A stretch of 50,766 nucleotides of DNA from Bacillota bacterium (lineage in GTDB: Bacteria; Bacillota; Clostridia; Oscillospirales; Ruminococcaceae), in assembly GCA_023415575.1 (NCBI GenBank), contig JAEZKF010000001.1:1-50766 (forward strand). The letters are read 5' to 3'. The notes under the pieces were generated by a model, which was given only the letters and a program-made list of their open reading frames with translations, was not told the origin of the DNA and did not search any database. Each line of letters starts with the position of its first letter. Position 1 is the first letter of the stretch. Both the position numbers and the translations under genes were made by a program. Shown piece after piece: positions 7,673-15,591 of this stretch.

Positions 7673-9565
7673 ATGGCTCAATCGCGTTCATTCAGAGAGT
7701 ATGTTGCTCACCGTTTTTATAATGAGCTTTTTGGTGCCGTTCAAGATTTTCTCAGTGATGGTGGAGCAGCATCGCTTGGGATCAGGTCGTATTCTGTTCG
7801 TTCAATTGATGATACCCGTCTTGATGATATTGAAGTTAAGTATGTGATAGCAGATGACCTACCTGGATCGAGAATCGCCTTCGATGCACTGGTCGAGGCA
7901 CAGTTTGAGATATCCGAGCGAGATAGACATTACGACCGCTTTGACGACGAAACAACATGGTTTAAAGTATCATGTGAAGGTGACTTAGCATTAGACTTGG
8001 ATGACTTTGTCATTACGAACGTGTGCGAATACACCTCCAAAGGCCGTAGTAATAATCCTATGGATGATTCCCTTGTACCAGTTATTCACCATGATCAACT
8101 TGAAAAAGAAGCCATGGAGTTTCTCCAGCATTTCTATCCTGAAGCTCTTAAGGAACCGACATATATTGATCCTGAAGTTCTGGCAAAAAGAATGGGTCTG
8201 TCTATTAAACTCCGACATATAACTGATGATTTCTCCGTATTCGGGCAGATACACTTCGCAGCCGGTGAGTCACAATACTATGATAAAGAAGCACATCGTT
8301 ATGTAACCGTCCCCGTTGTTCCTGGTGAGATTTTTGTAGATCCCGATGCATATTTTCTGAGAAACTTAGGTAATGTAAACAATACCATTATCCACGAATG
8401 TGTCCACTGGTATAAGCACCGCAAAGCCTTTGAACTTGAGAGACTGTATAACTCCGATGCAACAAAGATAAAGTGTCGTGTAGAGGGTGGTATTAAAGAC
8501 AATACCATGAAGTCTGCCTTAGATTTCATGGAATGGCAGGCAAATGCCCTGGCACCCCGTATACAGATGCCCTATACACAAACAAAGGTAAAAGCAACTC
8601 AGCTTATCCAGCATTATCGTCGCGTTATGCAAACCGACGAGATTGTTGATATTATGGAAGCAGTCATTGATGAAGTAGCTGCATTCTTCGTTGTATCCCG
8701 AGCTGCAGCAAAAATCCGTCTGGTCGATCTCGGGTTTGAAGAAGCCATTGGTACATTTACATATATCGATGGAAGATACGTACGTCCTCATGGTTTTAAA
8801 AAAGGCTCTCTGGCGCGTAATCAAACGTTTTCAGTCAGTATAAACGATGCAGTTATTGAGAGTGTTTTTAACCCTAAGCTGAGAGAAAAACTGCAAAGCG
8901 GTAATTATATATATGTTGATTCCCACTTCTGCCTAAACACTCCTAAATACATAAAAATCGGTGTAGACGGCACCCCATACATGACAGAGTACGCTAGGCA
9001 CCACATTGACGAATGCTGCTTAATCTTTGACTTGCACATAAAAAAAGGCTCACGCTATGGGAAAGATTACTATACCGAGTGTGTTTTATGTAGAGATGAC
9101 AAGTCCGATATAGTATTTGAGGCAAAGTTCAGCAATGGACATAACACCGAAACACCCGGTAATATCGAGTTGCTACGTGCCCGAAACAAAGAACTGGCTG
9201 AGTTAGTTCGGAAACTTCCAAGCAGTTTTACAGGTACGTTGAAAGGTTTGATGGAATGGCAAGGTGTAACAGTAGAAACACTAGCTGAGCGGTGCGGCAT
9301 AAGTCCAAAAACTATTCAAAGACTCAGAAACGACGAAGAATGCAAAACGACACTTGAGACAATAGTTGCAATTTGTATTGGTCTGAAACTACCTCCACCC
9401 ATGAGTTACGACCTTATCGGTAAGTCCAGGTTTTCTTTTATCGCCAGTGAAAAACATATGGCATACCGCTTTTTACTTGACGGATACTATACCCATACCC
9501 TTTTCGAATGTAATGATCTTCTATCTAAGCTAGGTATTGAACCTATAGGCGGAGAGGATGCATAA
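7673..9565 (+). CDS. ImmA/IrrE-type metallopeptidase with C-terminal XRE helix-turn-helix
   Basis: A 630-residue protein. A zinc-metallopeptidase motif HECVHW has His241, Glu242 and His245 inside an ImmA/IrrE-like domain (about 160-310) that begins with the DPEVLAKRMGLSI segment usual in this family. A C-terminal XRE-type HTH follows at about residues 525-575 (VTVETLAERCGISPKTIQRL). The N-terminal 150 residues and the middle region (about 320-510) match nothing I know. The start at 7673 is fixed by a GGAGG ribosome site 7 bases upstream and by the promoter position. ImmA-type proteases cleave XRE repressors in response to signals and derepress mobile elements or defence genes; here the likely target is the neighbouring XRE regulator or the HTH in its own chain. 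The usual order is HTH first, so this architecture is inverted. Confidence 0.85.
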   Translation: MAQSRSFREYVAHRFYNELFGAVQDFLSDGGAASLGIRSYSVRSIDDTRLDDIEVKYVIADDLPGSRIAFDALVEAQFEISERDRHYDRFDDETTWFKVSCEGDLALDLDDFVITNVCEYTSKGRSNNPMDDSLVPVIHHDQLEKEAMEFLQHFYPEALKEPTYIDPEVLAKRMGLSIKLRHITDDFSVFGQIHFAAGESQYYDKEAHRYVTVPVVPGEIFVDPDAYFLRNLGNVNNTIIHECVHWYKHRKAFELERLYNSDATKIKCRVEGGIKDNTMKSALDFMEWQANALAPRIQMPYTQTKVKATQLIQHYRRVMQTDEIVDIMEAVIDEVAAFFVVSRAAAKIRLVDLGFEEAIGTFTYIDGRYVRPHGFKKGSLARNQTFSVSINDAVIESVFNPKLREKLQSGNYIYVDSHFCLNTPKYIKIGVDGTPYMTEYARHHIDECCLIFDLHIKKGSRYGKDYYTECVLCRDDKSDIVFEAKFSNGHNTETPGNIELLRARNKELAELVRKLPSSFTGTLKGLMEWQGVTVETLAERCGISPKTIQRLRNDEECKTTLETIVAICIGLKLPPPMSYDLIGKSRFSFIASEKHMAYRFLLDGYYTHTLFECNDLLSKLGIEPIGGEDA

Positions 9566-9635
9566 ACCGTTCAAGAATAAATTCTTAAGGACTAATTCTT
9601 ATCGTAAAAAAATGTGATTATAGTTTTAATCTTAC

Positions 9636-9692
9636 ATCTAATCTGTCAACTCGACCCCTATGAAAAATGCCCGTTATCTAATCTGTCAACTC
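9636..9692. repeat. Two direct repeats at the right edge of the island
   Basis: The 17-base sequence ATCTAATCTGTCAACTC occurs at 9636-9652 and again at 9676-9692, exactly 40 bases apart, each copy followed by a similar pyrimidine-rich stretch (GACCCCTAT or AACCCTAT). Repeated motifs of this kind occur inside the ends of some transposons such as the IS21 family. No transposase gene is present, so this would be a solo end. Nothing else is seen in the 268 bases between the flanking genes except the inverted repeat at 9743-9810. Confidence 0.75.
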
Positions 9693-9742
9693 AACCCTAT
9701 CACTTTCAGGGCGGTTGATATGTTCCCGCAAACAATAAAAAT

Positions 9743-9810
9743 AAGGGTTTCCTGACATTGTCACCTCAGGCTAAACAGCCGAAAGAAAAAGTCAATGTCT
9801 GGAAACCCTT
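9743..9810. terminator. Long inverted repeat, candidate bidirectional terminator
   Basis: The arms at 9743-9760 (AAGGGTTTCCTGACATTG) and 9793-9810 pair over 18 positions with one mismatch around a 32-base loop. It lies between two convergent genes, where a shared terminator is expected. The loop is long for an intrinsic terminator, and only an interrupted T-rich run follows on the plus strand, so it could also be the remnant of a mobile element. Confidence 0.55.
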
Positions 9811-9833
9811 TATTAATAAGCATTTTTAGCGTT

Positions 9834-11201
9834 TTATTTATCCACCCTTGACATCAATACTATTGACTCCACATGGCTCGTCCGGGCAAACATGTCAACT
9901 GCGGTGGCCTTAATAGGACGGTAGCCGAACTCCTCGTGCAGGATTTTGATATCACGGGCGGCGGTGGCCGGGTTGCAGGAGATCATCACAATGCGCTCTG
10001 GCGACATCTGAGCAACTGCCTGCAGGCAGGCGTAATCACTGCCCTTGCGGGGCGGGTCGAGGATGACGGCATCGGGGCGCAGGCCTCTTTTTTGCAGCTC
10101 CTGCGCCGCCTGTGATGCGTCCGCGCATAAAAACTCGCAGTTGCCAATACCGTTGCGGACAGCGTTGTCTTTTGCGTTTTCGATGGCCTCAGGCACAATA
10201 TCCACGCCAATCAGGCGGCTTGTCTTGTGGGCCATGGATAGGCCAATGGTACCCGCTCCGCAGTAGAGGTCAAGCAGCAGCGGGGTATGCTCAGGGCAGG
10301 CGTACTGCTCGGCGATATCATAAAGCTGCTCTGCTCCCTTTCTATTCACCTGATAAAACGACATCGGTGATAGTGCAACCTTAACCCCGCGCAGCACGTC
10401 CTCAATGTAATCCGTGCCGTACAGGGTGACATTCTTTTTACCCAAAATCACATTGGTGTTTTCGGTGTTAATGTTGAGCACAATGCTTTTGATATCAGGG
10501 TGTTTCTGTGTTAAGGTTTGCACCAGTGTATCAGTGTGCGGCAGGCTTTTTGCATTGATGACAAGGCAGACCATGATCTGCCCGGTTGCCTCCGCCTTGC
10601 GCAGGTAGATATGGCGCAAAAGCCCCTTGCCAGTCTGCTCATCGTATGGGGTGATATGATGAGCGTTTGCAAAGCCAAGAACATCCGCCACAATCCTTGC
10701 AAACTCAGGCGGCTGTAATCTGCACTCATTACTTGGCACCAAGCGGTGGCTGCGCTTTGAGAAAAAGCCCGCGATGCACCTGCCCGATTCATCTGCCCGC
10801 ACGGGATACTGGGCCTTATTGCGGTAGTTTTCCTCCTGCGGCGAGGGAACAATGCGTTGCTCCTCAAAACGTACCCCGCCGATTCGCGCTAAGGTCTCGT
10901 AGACCTGCCGTTGTTTGATGCGCAGCTCTGCCTCGTAGCTGATGTGCCGATAGGCGCATCCGCCGCAACGTCTAAAAACGGGACAGTCCGACTCAATCCG
11001 GTCGCTGCTTGGGGTAACAATCTGCTCGATAATGCCATAGGCGTAATTTTTAAGCACCTTTGTAATTCGGATGTCTGCAACATCCCCAACGGCGGTCATG
11101 GGTACAAAAACTGCAAGGCCATCAATGCGGCCTACCCCATTGCCCTCACTTGTTATATCGGTAATCTCTAGTGTGATGATATCATTCTTTTTTAGTGGCA
11201 T
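9834..11201 (-). CDS. rlmD: 23S rRNA (uracil-C5)-methyltransferase, RlmD/TrmA family
   Basis: A 455-residue enzyme transferring a methyl group from SAM to C5 of a uridine in 23S rRNA. A TRAM RNA-binding domain occupies about residues 1-60. Cys73, Cys79 and Cys82 (CPVFRRCGGC), with a further Cys in the SNECRL segment, form the [4Fe-4S] site of this family. The Rossmann-fold part has DLYCGAGTIGLS (SAM binding), LDPPRKG, and the catalytic Cys in ISCNPATAARD. Length is normal. Clostridia often carry several paralogues (RlmCD-like), so the exact uridine (1939 or 747) cannot be fixed from the sequence. It is transcribed alone, convergent with the island. Confidence 0.9.
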   Translation of the reverse strand: MPLKKNDIITLEITDITSEGNGVGRIDGLAVFVPMTAVGDVADIRITKVLKNYAYGIIEQIVTPSSDRIESDCPVFRRCGGCAYRHISYEAELRIKQRQVYETLARIGGVRFEEQRIVPSPQEENYRNKAQYPVRADESGRCIAGFFSKRSHRLVPSNECRLQPPEFARIVADVLGFANAHHITPYDEQTGKGLLRHIYLRKAEATGQIMVCLVINAKSLPHTDTLVQTLTQKHPDIKSIVLNINTENTNVILGKKNVTLYGTDYIEDVLRGVKVALSPMSFYQVNRKGAEQLYDIAEQYACPEHTPLLLDLYCGAGTIGLSMAHKTSRLIGVDIVPEAIENAKDNAVRNGIGNCEFLCADASQAAQELQKRGLRPDAVILDPPRKGSDYACLQAVAQMSPERIVMISCNPATAARDIKILHEEFGYRPIKATAVDMFARTSHVESIVLMSRVDK

Positions 11202-11373
11202 TCCTAGTTATCCATCCATTCTTAATTGGTAAGATATATTGTAACACATTTTAGGAGATAAAACAGCGGTTTTCCCTTTGGCTGCATGGTATTGCCATTG
11301 CATTCATATGATTGTAGCAGGGTCTATACAATAATCGTTTCTAAGGTGCAACCATCATATGAGGGGTGAATAC

Positions 11374-12267
11374 ATGAAGCAGCAAGTTGGCTACAAGCTT
11401 TGGGCTATCCTGTGTGCTGTTGCTGCAATCTTCGGACTGGTGATAACGGGCGTACTTGCCGTGCGAAGTGTGAAAACACAGGGCAAGACGGCACTCGACA
11501 TCACAGACCGCGTCTGCGTGCCAATATTGCTCTATCACCATCTCTCGACAGACAGCTCACTGTTCGGCGAGTTTTGCATCAGCCCTGTCGAGTTTGAAAA
11601 CGACCTTATCTATCTGCAGGAAAACGGGTACACCCCTATACATATTTCCGACCTTATCAACTACTGCTATCTGGGAACCGCTCTGCCCGCAAGGCCGGTT
11701 ATCATCACGTTTGACGGCAGTTTCTCAAGCGGGTACAGCTATGCGTTTCCCCTGCTGCAAAAGTATAACACCAAGGCGGTGTTTTCGATTGTAGGCGAAA
11801 AGGTCAATGAGGCGAGCACCCAATCAAGGAGCGCAAATGTCGCGTACCTGCGCTGGAACGAGCTGCGCGAGATGGTGGAATCATCGCTTGTTGAGGTATC
11901 CAACCAAAGCTACAATATGAACTACTATACAAAAGACCAGCGCCGCGGAACCGCGAAGCTCAAGGATGAGACGATAGAAGAATACATAAAGGCTCTTTAT
12001 ACAGATGTCATGCTGGTTCAACAGGAGGCCAGCGACAAGGTTGGGGCGATCCCCGCTTGCTTTACCTACCCCTATGGCATTATTGATAGGGAGACCGTCA
12101 ACCTTATCAGCGAGATGGGGTTTGCAGCAACCCTTAGCCGCGACAGCGGAGCAAACTATCTCTCGCGCGACCCCGGCGATTTGCTTGGTCTCAAACGAAC
12201 CACCCGTAAGCATGGCGAATACATTGACGATATACTAAACAGCATCTACCGCTCAAAGGTAGCATAG
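11374..12267 (+). CDS. Polysaccharide-deacetylase-like membrane-anchored protein, probably catalytically inactive
   Basis: A 297-residue protein with an N-terminal membrane anchor (about 10-30) and an extracellular NodB-fold domain (about 47-290). VPILLYHHLS, RPVIITFD, FTYPYG and LKRT align with the usual blocks of the family. The metal ligands are degraded: motif 1, normally TFDDG, reads TFDGS (Asp114-Gly115), and the histidine motif 2, normally SHT-type with two His, reads NQSYNMN (Gln178 and Asn183). With one Asp and both His gone, peptidoglycan or chitin deacetylation is unlikely. A binding or regulatory role at the wall is inferred. The start at 11374 follows GAGGGGTG; an ATG 15 bases upstream would overlap that ribosome site. 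Confidence 0.85.
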   Translation: MKQQVGYKLWAILCAVAAIFGLVITGVLAVRSVKTQGKTALDITDRVCVPILLYHHLSTDSSLFGEFCISPVEFENDLIYLQENGYTPIHISDLINYCYLGTALPARPVIITFDGSFSSGYSYAFPLLQKYNTKAVFSIVGEKVNEASTQSRSANVAYLRWNELREMVESSLVEVSNQSYNMNYYTKDQRRGTAKLKDETIEEYIKALYTDVMLVQQEASDKVGAIPACFTYPYGIIDRETVNLISEMGFAATLSRDSGANYLSRDPGDLLGLKRTTRKHGEYIDDILNSIYRSKVA

Positions 12268-12298
12268 AGAGCCTGGGGCAGGGCTCTTGGATGCAACA

Positions 12299-12337
12299 AA
12301 CGCCTCATTTGTCCTTTGCGGGGACATGTGAGGCGTT
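12299..12337. terminator. Bidirectional terminator between convergent genes
   Basis: AACGCCTCATTTGTCC (12299-12314) pairs with 12322-12337 across a 7-base loop with two mismatches. It lies between the deacetylase-like gene and the convergent NYN-domain gene. A smaller 6-base hairpin (12268-12287) immediately precedes it. Confidence 0.55.
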
Positions 12338-12350
12338 ATGTGACGTTTTA

Positions 12351-13103
12351 TCAGCGCTGCTTGATGCGGACATAGATAACCGCGCTGCCGTTTTTTCCTT
12401 CCACCGAGCGTGTTTCAAACTCGTGCAGAGATTCCACAAACAGCTTGAGCTTGCTAAAGCCGTAGTTGCGCACGTCAAAATCCGGGAAGCGCTTTTGCAG
12501 GATATTGCCGATTTCGCCGAGCTGCGCCCAGCCCTCGTCATCTGAGACTTCATCCAGAATAGTGCGGATAGCCTTGGTAATTGAGCTTAGCTTGGCCTTA
12601 TCCTTTGCATTGGCAGAGCCGTTATTCTTAAGTGCGGGGCCTTGGTTATCAATCTCTTTTGCAATGACCTCTAAATACTTAAACTTATTGCAAGCGGCAA
12701 TAAAGGCGCTGGGGGTCTTCTTCTCGCCCATACCCACCACGATGATGCCCGATTCACGCAGGCGGGATGCAAGGCGGGTAAAGTCGCTGTCACTGGAAAC
12801 GATGCAAAAGCCCTCGACATTGCCGGTATAGAGGATGTCCATTGCATCGATAATCATGGCCGAGTCGGTTGCGTTTTTTCCGGTGGTATAGCCGTACTGC
12901 TGCATGGGGGTAATGGAGTATTCAAGCAGAATACTCTTCCATGAACTCAGCGAGGGTTTTGTCCAATCGCCGTATATGCGTTTGTAGGTAATAACCCCTT
13001 CGTTGGAGATTTCATCAAGGATAAACTTAATGTACTTTTCCGACACGTTGTCTGCATCAATTAATACCGCAAAACGATTGTCGTTTGCCATTGTACCGAC
13101 CAT
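12351..13103 (-). CDS. NYN-domain (LabA/DUF88-type) protein with C-terminal LOTUS/OST-HTH domain
   Basis: A 250-residue cytoplasmic protein. The N-terminal NYN domain has the acidic clusters of the PIN-like RNase fold: VLIDADNVS near residue 16, the central TDSAMIIDAMDIL, and VSSDSDFTRLA. The C-terminal part (about 165-250) looks like an OST-HTH/LOTUS RNA-binding domain (LSSITKAIRTIL ... DFDVRNYGFSKLKLFVES). Such proteins are thought to bind or cut RNA; the specific target is unknown. The start may be 13103 (MVGTMAND) or the internal ATG at 13091, which gives the family-like MANDNRFAVLID. It is a single-gene unit with its own promoter. Confidence 0.88.
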   Translation of the reverse strand: MVGTMANDNRFAVLIDADNVSEKYIKFILDEISNEGVITYKRIYGDWTKPSLSSWKSILLEYSITPMQQYGYTTGKNATDSAMIIDAMDILYTGNVEGFCIVSSDSDFTRLASRLRESGIIVVGMGEKKTPSAFIAACNKFKYLEVIAKEIDNQGPALKNNGSANAKDKAKLSSITKAIRTILDEVSDDEGWAQLGEIGNILQKRFPDFDVRNYGFSKLKLFVESLHEFETRSVEGKNGSAVIYVRIKQR

Positions 13104-13184
13104 GCCTTTCCCGCCTTATACCAAGGTGTATAGGGCTTATTGATTTCTGCGGCGTTGTGCGCGCCGTTTACTAAATTTGTATTC

Positions 13185-13213
13185 AGTATAGCAGACTTGC
13201 GTCATTTTTACAA
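13185..13213 (-). promoter_or_regulatory. Predicted sigma-A promoter of the NYN-domain gene
   Basis: On the minus strand TTGTAA (13208-13213) is followed after 17 bases by TATACT (13185-13190), about 80 bases upstream of the start codon. Confidence 0.55.
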
Positions 13214-13254
13214 CGGAAAACACAGTTTTTGAAACGCTCTTATCCACAAAACGG

Positions 13255-13286
13255 AAAAAGGCGCCCGAACAATCGGACGCCTTTTT
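13255..13286 (-). terminator. Intrinsic terminator of the FMN-binding lipoprotein gene
   Basis: A 14-base stem (13255-13268 with 13273-13286), a 4-base loop, and one position that is a G-U wobble in the minus-strand RNA. Runs of A and T at the two sides supply the U-tract. It begins about a dozen bases beyond the stop codon. Confidence 0.8.
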
Positions 13287-13297
13287 GATTGCTAAAA

Positions 13298-13735
13298 TTA
13301 CTCAGCGGTAGAAACAATCGCGGTGGTGGTGTCGCCCTTCTGCGCGTTTTTGAGGGCTGCAGTTACGAGTGCCTTAAAGGAGTTGGTGGAGTTGGTGGCA
13401 CCGGTGATGTTATCCATCTTATCAACGGAACCCTTAGCCTCAAACTCTGCAACGATGTCAGGCAGGAACTTCTCAGGATATGTTCCGGATACAGGCTCCA
13501 TCGCCTCGCGGTAGCTGGGGTCCTGTGATTTCTTATCGCCTGCTTCGTTAACGGAATCAAACTCCTGAATGGAAACTTTTCCACCGGAAACAGACACGAT
13601 AACGTAATCCTTCCAACCATGTGAATACTCAGCAGACTCTGCCTTATATACACCGTCTTTGTAGCCGCCCGAGCAGCCAACAAGAATCATACTAACAGTA
13701 AGAACAACAAGTGCGATTGATAAAAGCTTCTTCAT
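13298..13735 (-). CDS. FMN-binding-domain lipoprotein
   Basis: A 145-residue lipoprotein. The signal peptide (1-20) ends in LVGC with Cys21 as the lipidation site, and the mature part is a single FMN-binding domain. The flavinylation site is TGATNS (residues 111-116), matching the [S/T]GATx[S/T] motif on whose second Thr (here Thr114) ApbE attaches FMN through a phosphoester bond. The start at ATG 13735 is preceded by GGAGGGG. It is transcribed divergently from apbE, its presumed modifying enzyme. By analogy with PplA-type proteins of Gram-positive bacteria it probably carries electrons outside the membrane; a redox-sensor or small reductase role is the alternative. Confidence 0.88.
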   Translation of the reverse strand: MKKLLSIALVVLTVSMILVGCSGGYKDGVYKAESAEYSHGWKDYVIVSVSGGKVSIQEFDSVNEAGDKKSQDPSYREAMEPVSGTYPEKFLPDIVAEFEAKGSVDKMDNITGATNSTNSFKALVTAALKNAQKGDTTTAIVSTAE

Positions 13736-13777
13736 ACTATCCCCTCCGTTTAGTTTAGTGGTATGTTGCTTGTTAAT

Positions 13778-13806
13778 AATATAACATGTGTGTATCGAAT
13801 TGTCAA
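13778..13806 (-). promoter_or_regulatory. Predicted sigma-A promoter of the FMN lipoprotein gene
   Basis: On the minus strand a perfect -35 TTGACA (13801-13806), a 17-base spacer and -10 TATATT (13778-13783), about 40 bases upstream of the start codon. Confidence 0.75.
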
Positions 13807-13865
13807 TGGTAATAGTAACTATTTCCGAAATTAATGGCACTGCCCTTCCTCATTTTAGTTTTACC

Positions 13866-13894
13866 TTGACGAACCGGTACGCAGCGTTTAAAAT
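13866..13894 (+). promoter_or_regulatory. Predicted sigma-A promoter of apbE
   Basis: TTGACG (13866-13871), a 17-base spacer, then TAAAAT (13889-13894). It faces away from the lipoprotein promoter 60 bases to the left, so the lipoprotein and its flavin transferase share one divergent control region. Confidence 0.65.
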
Positions 13895-13975
13895 TGATTA
13901 GAATCAAGATAGATTCATTCCTTATACTAGTATAGCCACTATTTTTTGAATTACAAATGACAGGATGGGCCAAAA

Positions 13976-15034
13976 ATGAAAAAAAAGACACTCCTTTTTA
14001 CAATAGGCGGCTCTGTACTGATCCTGTTGATAGCCGCAATCTCCTTAATAGTCGATATGTATTCAGTAAAGCTTGCAACCGGCAACGGTTTTGCCATGAG
14101 CACGACCATAGACCAGCAGATATATGCCCGTAAGTCCCTGCGTCCAGATAAGATTATCAGCGAAACGATGAGCTCCCTTAAGGCCTTTGAGGACCGGTTC
14201 TCCCTATTCCGAGAGGGGTCGGAAATTGATGAGATTAACCGCAATGCGGGTGTTGCCTATGTCAATGTTTCGGAAGAGACCTTTGCGCTGATCAAAAAGG
14301 CGGTTTCCTGCTGCGAGATGTCGGAAGGCTTGTTTGATATTACCATAGCCCCCGTAACACAGGCATGGGGAGTCAACAGCGATAACCCGCGCGTTCCCCC
14401 CCAAGAGGAGCTGGATGCCTTAAAGCAGCTTGTAAACTATGAGGATATTCTGCTCGATGAAGAGAACCACGCAGTTATGCTGCGTCAAAAGGGGCAGTCC
14501 ATCGACCTCGGTGCCGTAGCTAAGGGCGAGGCCTGCAACGTTGTAAGAGACCTGTACCGGCAAAACGAGGTAACAGCGGGGCTGCTTTCTATCGGCGGGA
14601 ATATCATGGTCACAGGCAAAAAGCCCAATGGCTCTGATTTTGTAATCGGCATTCGCAACCCGCGCGGACAGCCGAATGACGTTATTGGCACAGTCCGCCT
14701 GACTGACGAGGTGCTCTCTACCTCCGGTGATTACGAGCGTGTATTCGTGCAGGACGGCAAGCGGTATCACCACATCATGGACCCTGCTACTGCCGCACCA
14801 GCCGAAACCGATTTGATGTCGGTCACCGTGGTCTGCGAGGACGGCATATATGCAGATTTTCTCTCCACCTGGCTGTTTTTGCTTGGGCGGGACGAGGTAT
14901 TAAGGCGCATGGAATCCATTGATGCGGGCATTGTTGCGATTGACAAGGACTATAACATCTATGTATCTCCCAACCTTCGTGATGTGTTTACCCCGGTAGA
15001 GGGCAGCGCATATACCTACCATCTGGACTTTTGA
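13976..15034 (+). CDS. apbE: FAD:protein FMN transferase (ApbE)
   Basis: A 352-residue enzyme that moves FMN from FAD onto a Thr/Ser of target proteins, with Mg2+. A membrane anchor at about residues 7-25 places the catalytic domain outside the cell. Family motifs are FREGSEIDEINRNAG, FDITIAPVTQAWG, IDLGAVAKGEACN (FAD/metal region), LLSIGGN, STSGDYERVF and YHHIMDP. All appear intact, and length is typical. Its likely substrate is the divergent FMN-binding lipoprotein at 13298-13735. The stop codon lies just ahead of the Gx-family gene, with which it probably forms an operon. Confidence 0.93.
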   Translation: MKKKTLLFTIGGSVLILLIAAISLIVDMYSVKLATGNGFAMSTTIDQQIYARKSLRPDKIISETMSSLKAFEDRFSLFREGSEIDEINRNAGVAYVNVSEETFALIKKAVSCCEMSEGLFDITIAPVTQAWGVNSDNPRVPPQEELDALKQLVNYEDILLDEENHAVMLRQKGQSIDLGAVAKGEACNVVRDLYRQNEVTAGLLSIGGNIMVTGKKPNGSDFVIGIRNPRGQPNDVIGTVRLTDEVLSTSGDYERVFVQDGKRYHHIMDPATAAPAETDLMSVTVVCEDGIYADFLSTWLFLLGRDEVLRRMESIDAGIVAIDKDYNIYVSPNLRDVFTPVEGSAYTYHLDF

Positions 15035-15063
15035 TATTTATTAGAGAACGGCGGTTTCATAGC

Positions 15064-15573
15064 ATGAACAAACATCCGGCAAAAAAGGTTGCGTTTTTAG
15101 GGCTGCTCTTTGCCCTTGCGCTTGTGCTATCGCTGGTGGAGTCAGCAATCCCGATTAGCGGACTCCTGCCCGCCGGGGTTAAGCCCGGCCTTTCCAACAT
15201 TGTGACCATGTATGCGGTATTCTTCTTAGGATATAAAGAGGCGTTTTGCATTGCACTTTTAAAGTCGCTGTTTGTGTTCATTACGCGTGGTGCAACCGCC
15301 GGCTTTATGAGCATAAGCGGCGGACTTTTCTCGGTGCTTATCATGCTGTTGCTCCTCTTACCCAAGCGCAAGCTGAGCTACCTAGTCATCAGCGTGTTCG
15401 GCTCAGTATCACATAACCTTGGGCAGTTGGCAGCCGCCTCAGTCCTGCTTGGGCCTGCTGCGCTGTACTATGCGCCGATATTAGTCATATCGGGTGTACT
15501 TATGGGCGTGCTGACCGGCCTTCTGCTGCGTGCGGTTTTACCCGCTCTTTCCCGGCTGCGCGACCGATTTTAA
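15064..15573 (+). CDS. Gx transporter family membrane protein
   Basis: A 169-residue, very hydrophobic protein with about five membrane segments. The pattern LVESAIPISGLLPAGVKPGLSN near the N-terminus is characteristic of the Gx transporter family, often annotated as heptaprenyl diphosphate synthase component I. The start is taken at ATG 15064; a TTG overlapping the apbE stop would add eleven residues. In many Clostridia this family sits beside FMN-binding proteins and apbE, and related S-component-like proteins occur in flavin electron-transfer loci. I infer a role in supplying a flavin, quinone or isoprenoid cofactor; the substrate is not readable. Confidence 0.85.
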   Translation: MNKHPAKKVAFLGLLFALALVLSLVESAIPISGLLPAGVKPGLSNIVTMYAVFFLGYKEAFCIALLKSLFVFITRGATAGFMSISGGLFSVLIMLLLLLPKRKLSYLVISVFGSVSHNLGQLAAASVLLGPAALYYAPILVISGVLMGVLTGLLLRAVLPALSRLRDRF

Positions 15574-15591
15574 TAAGTTGAGGGATGAACT

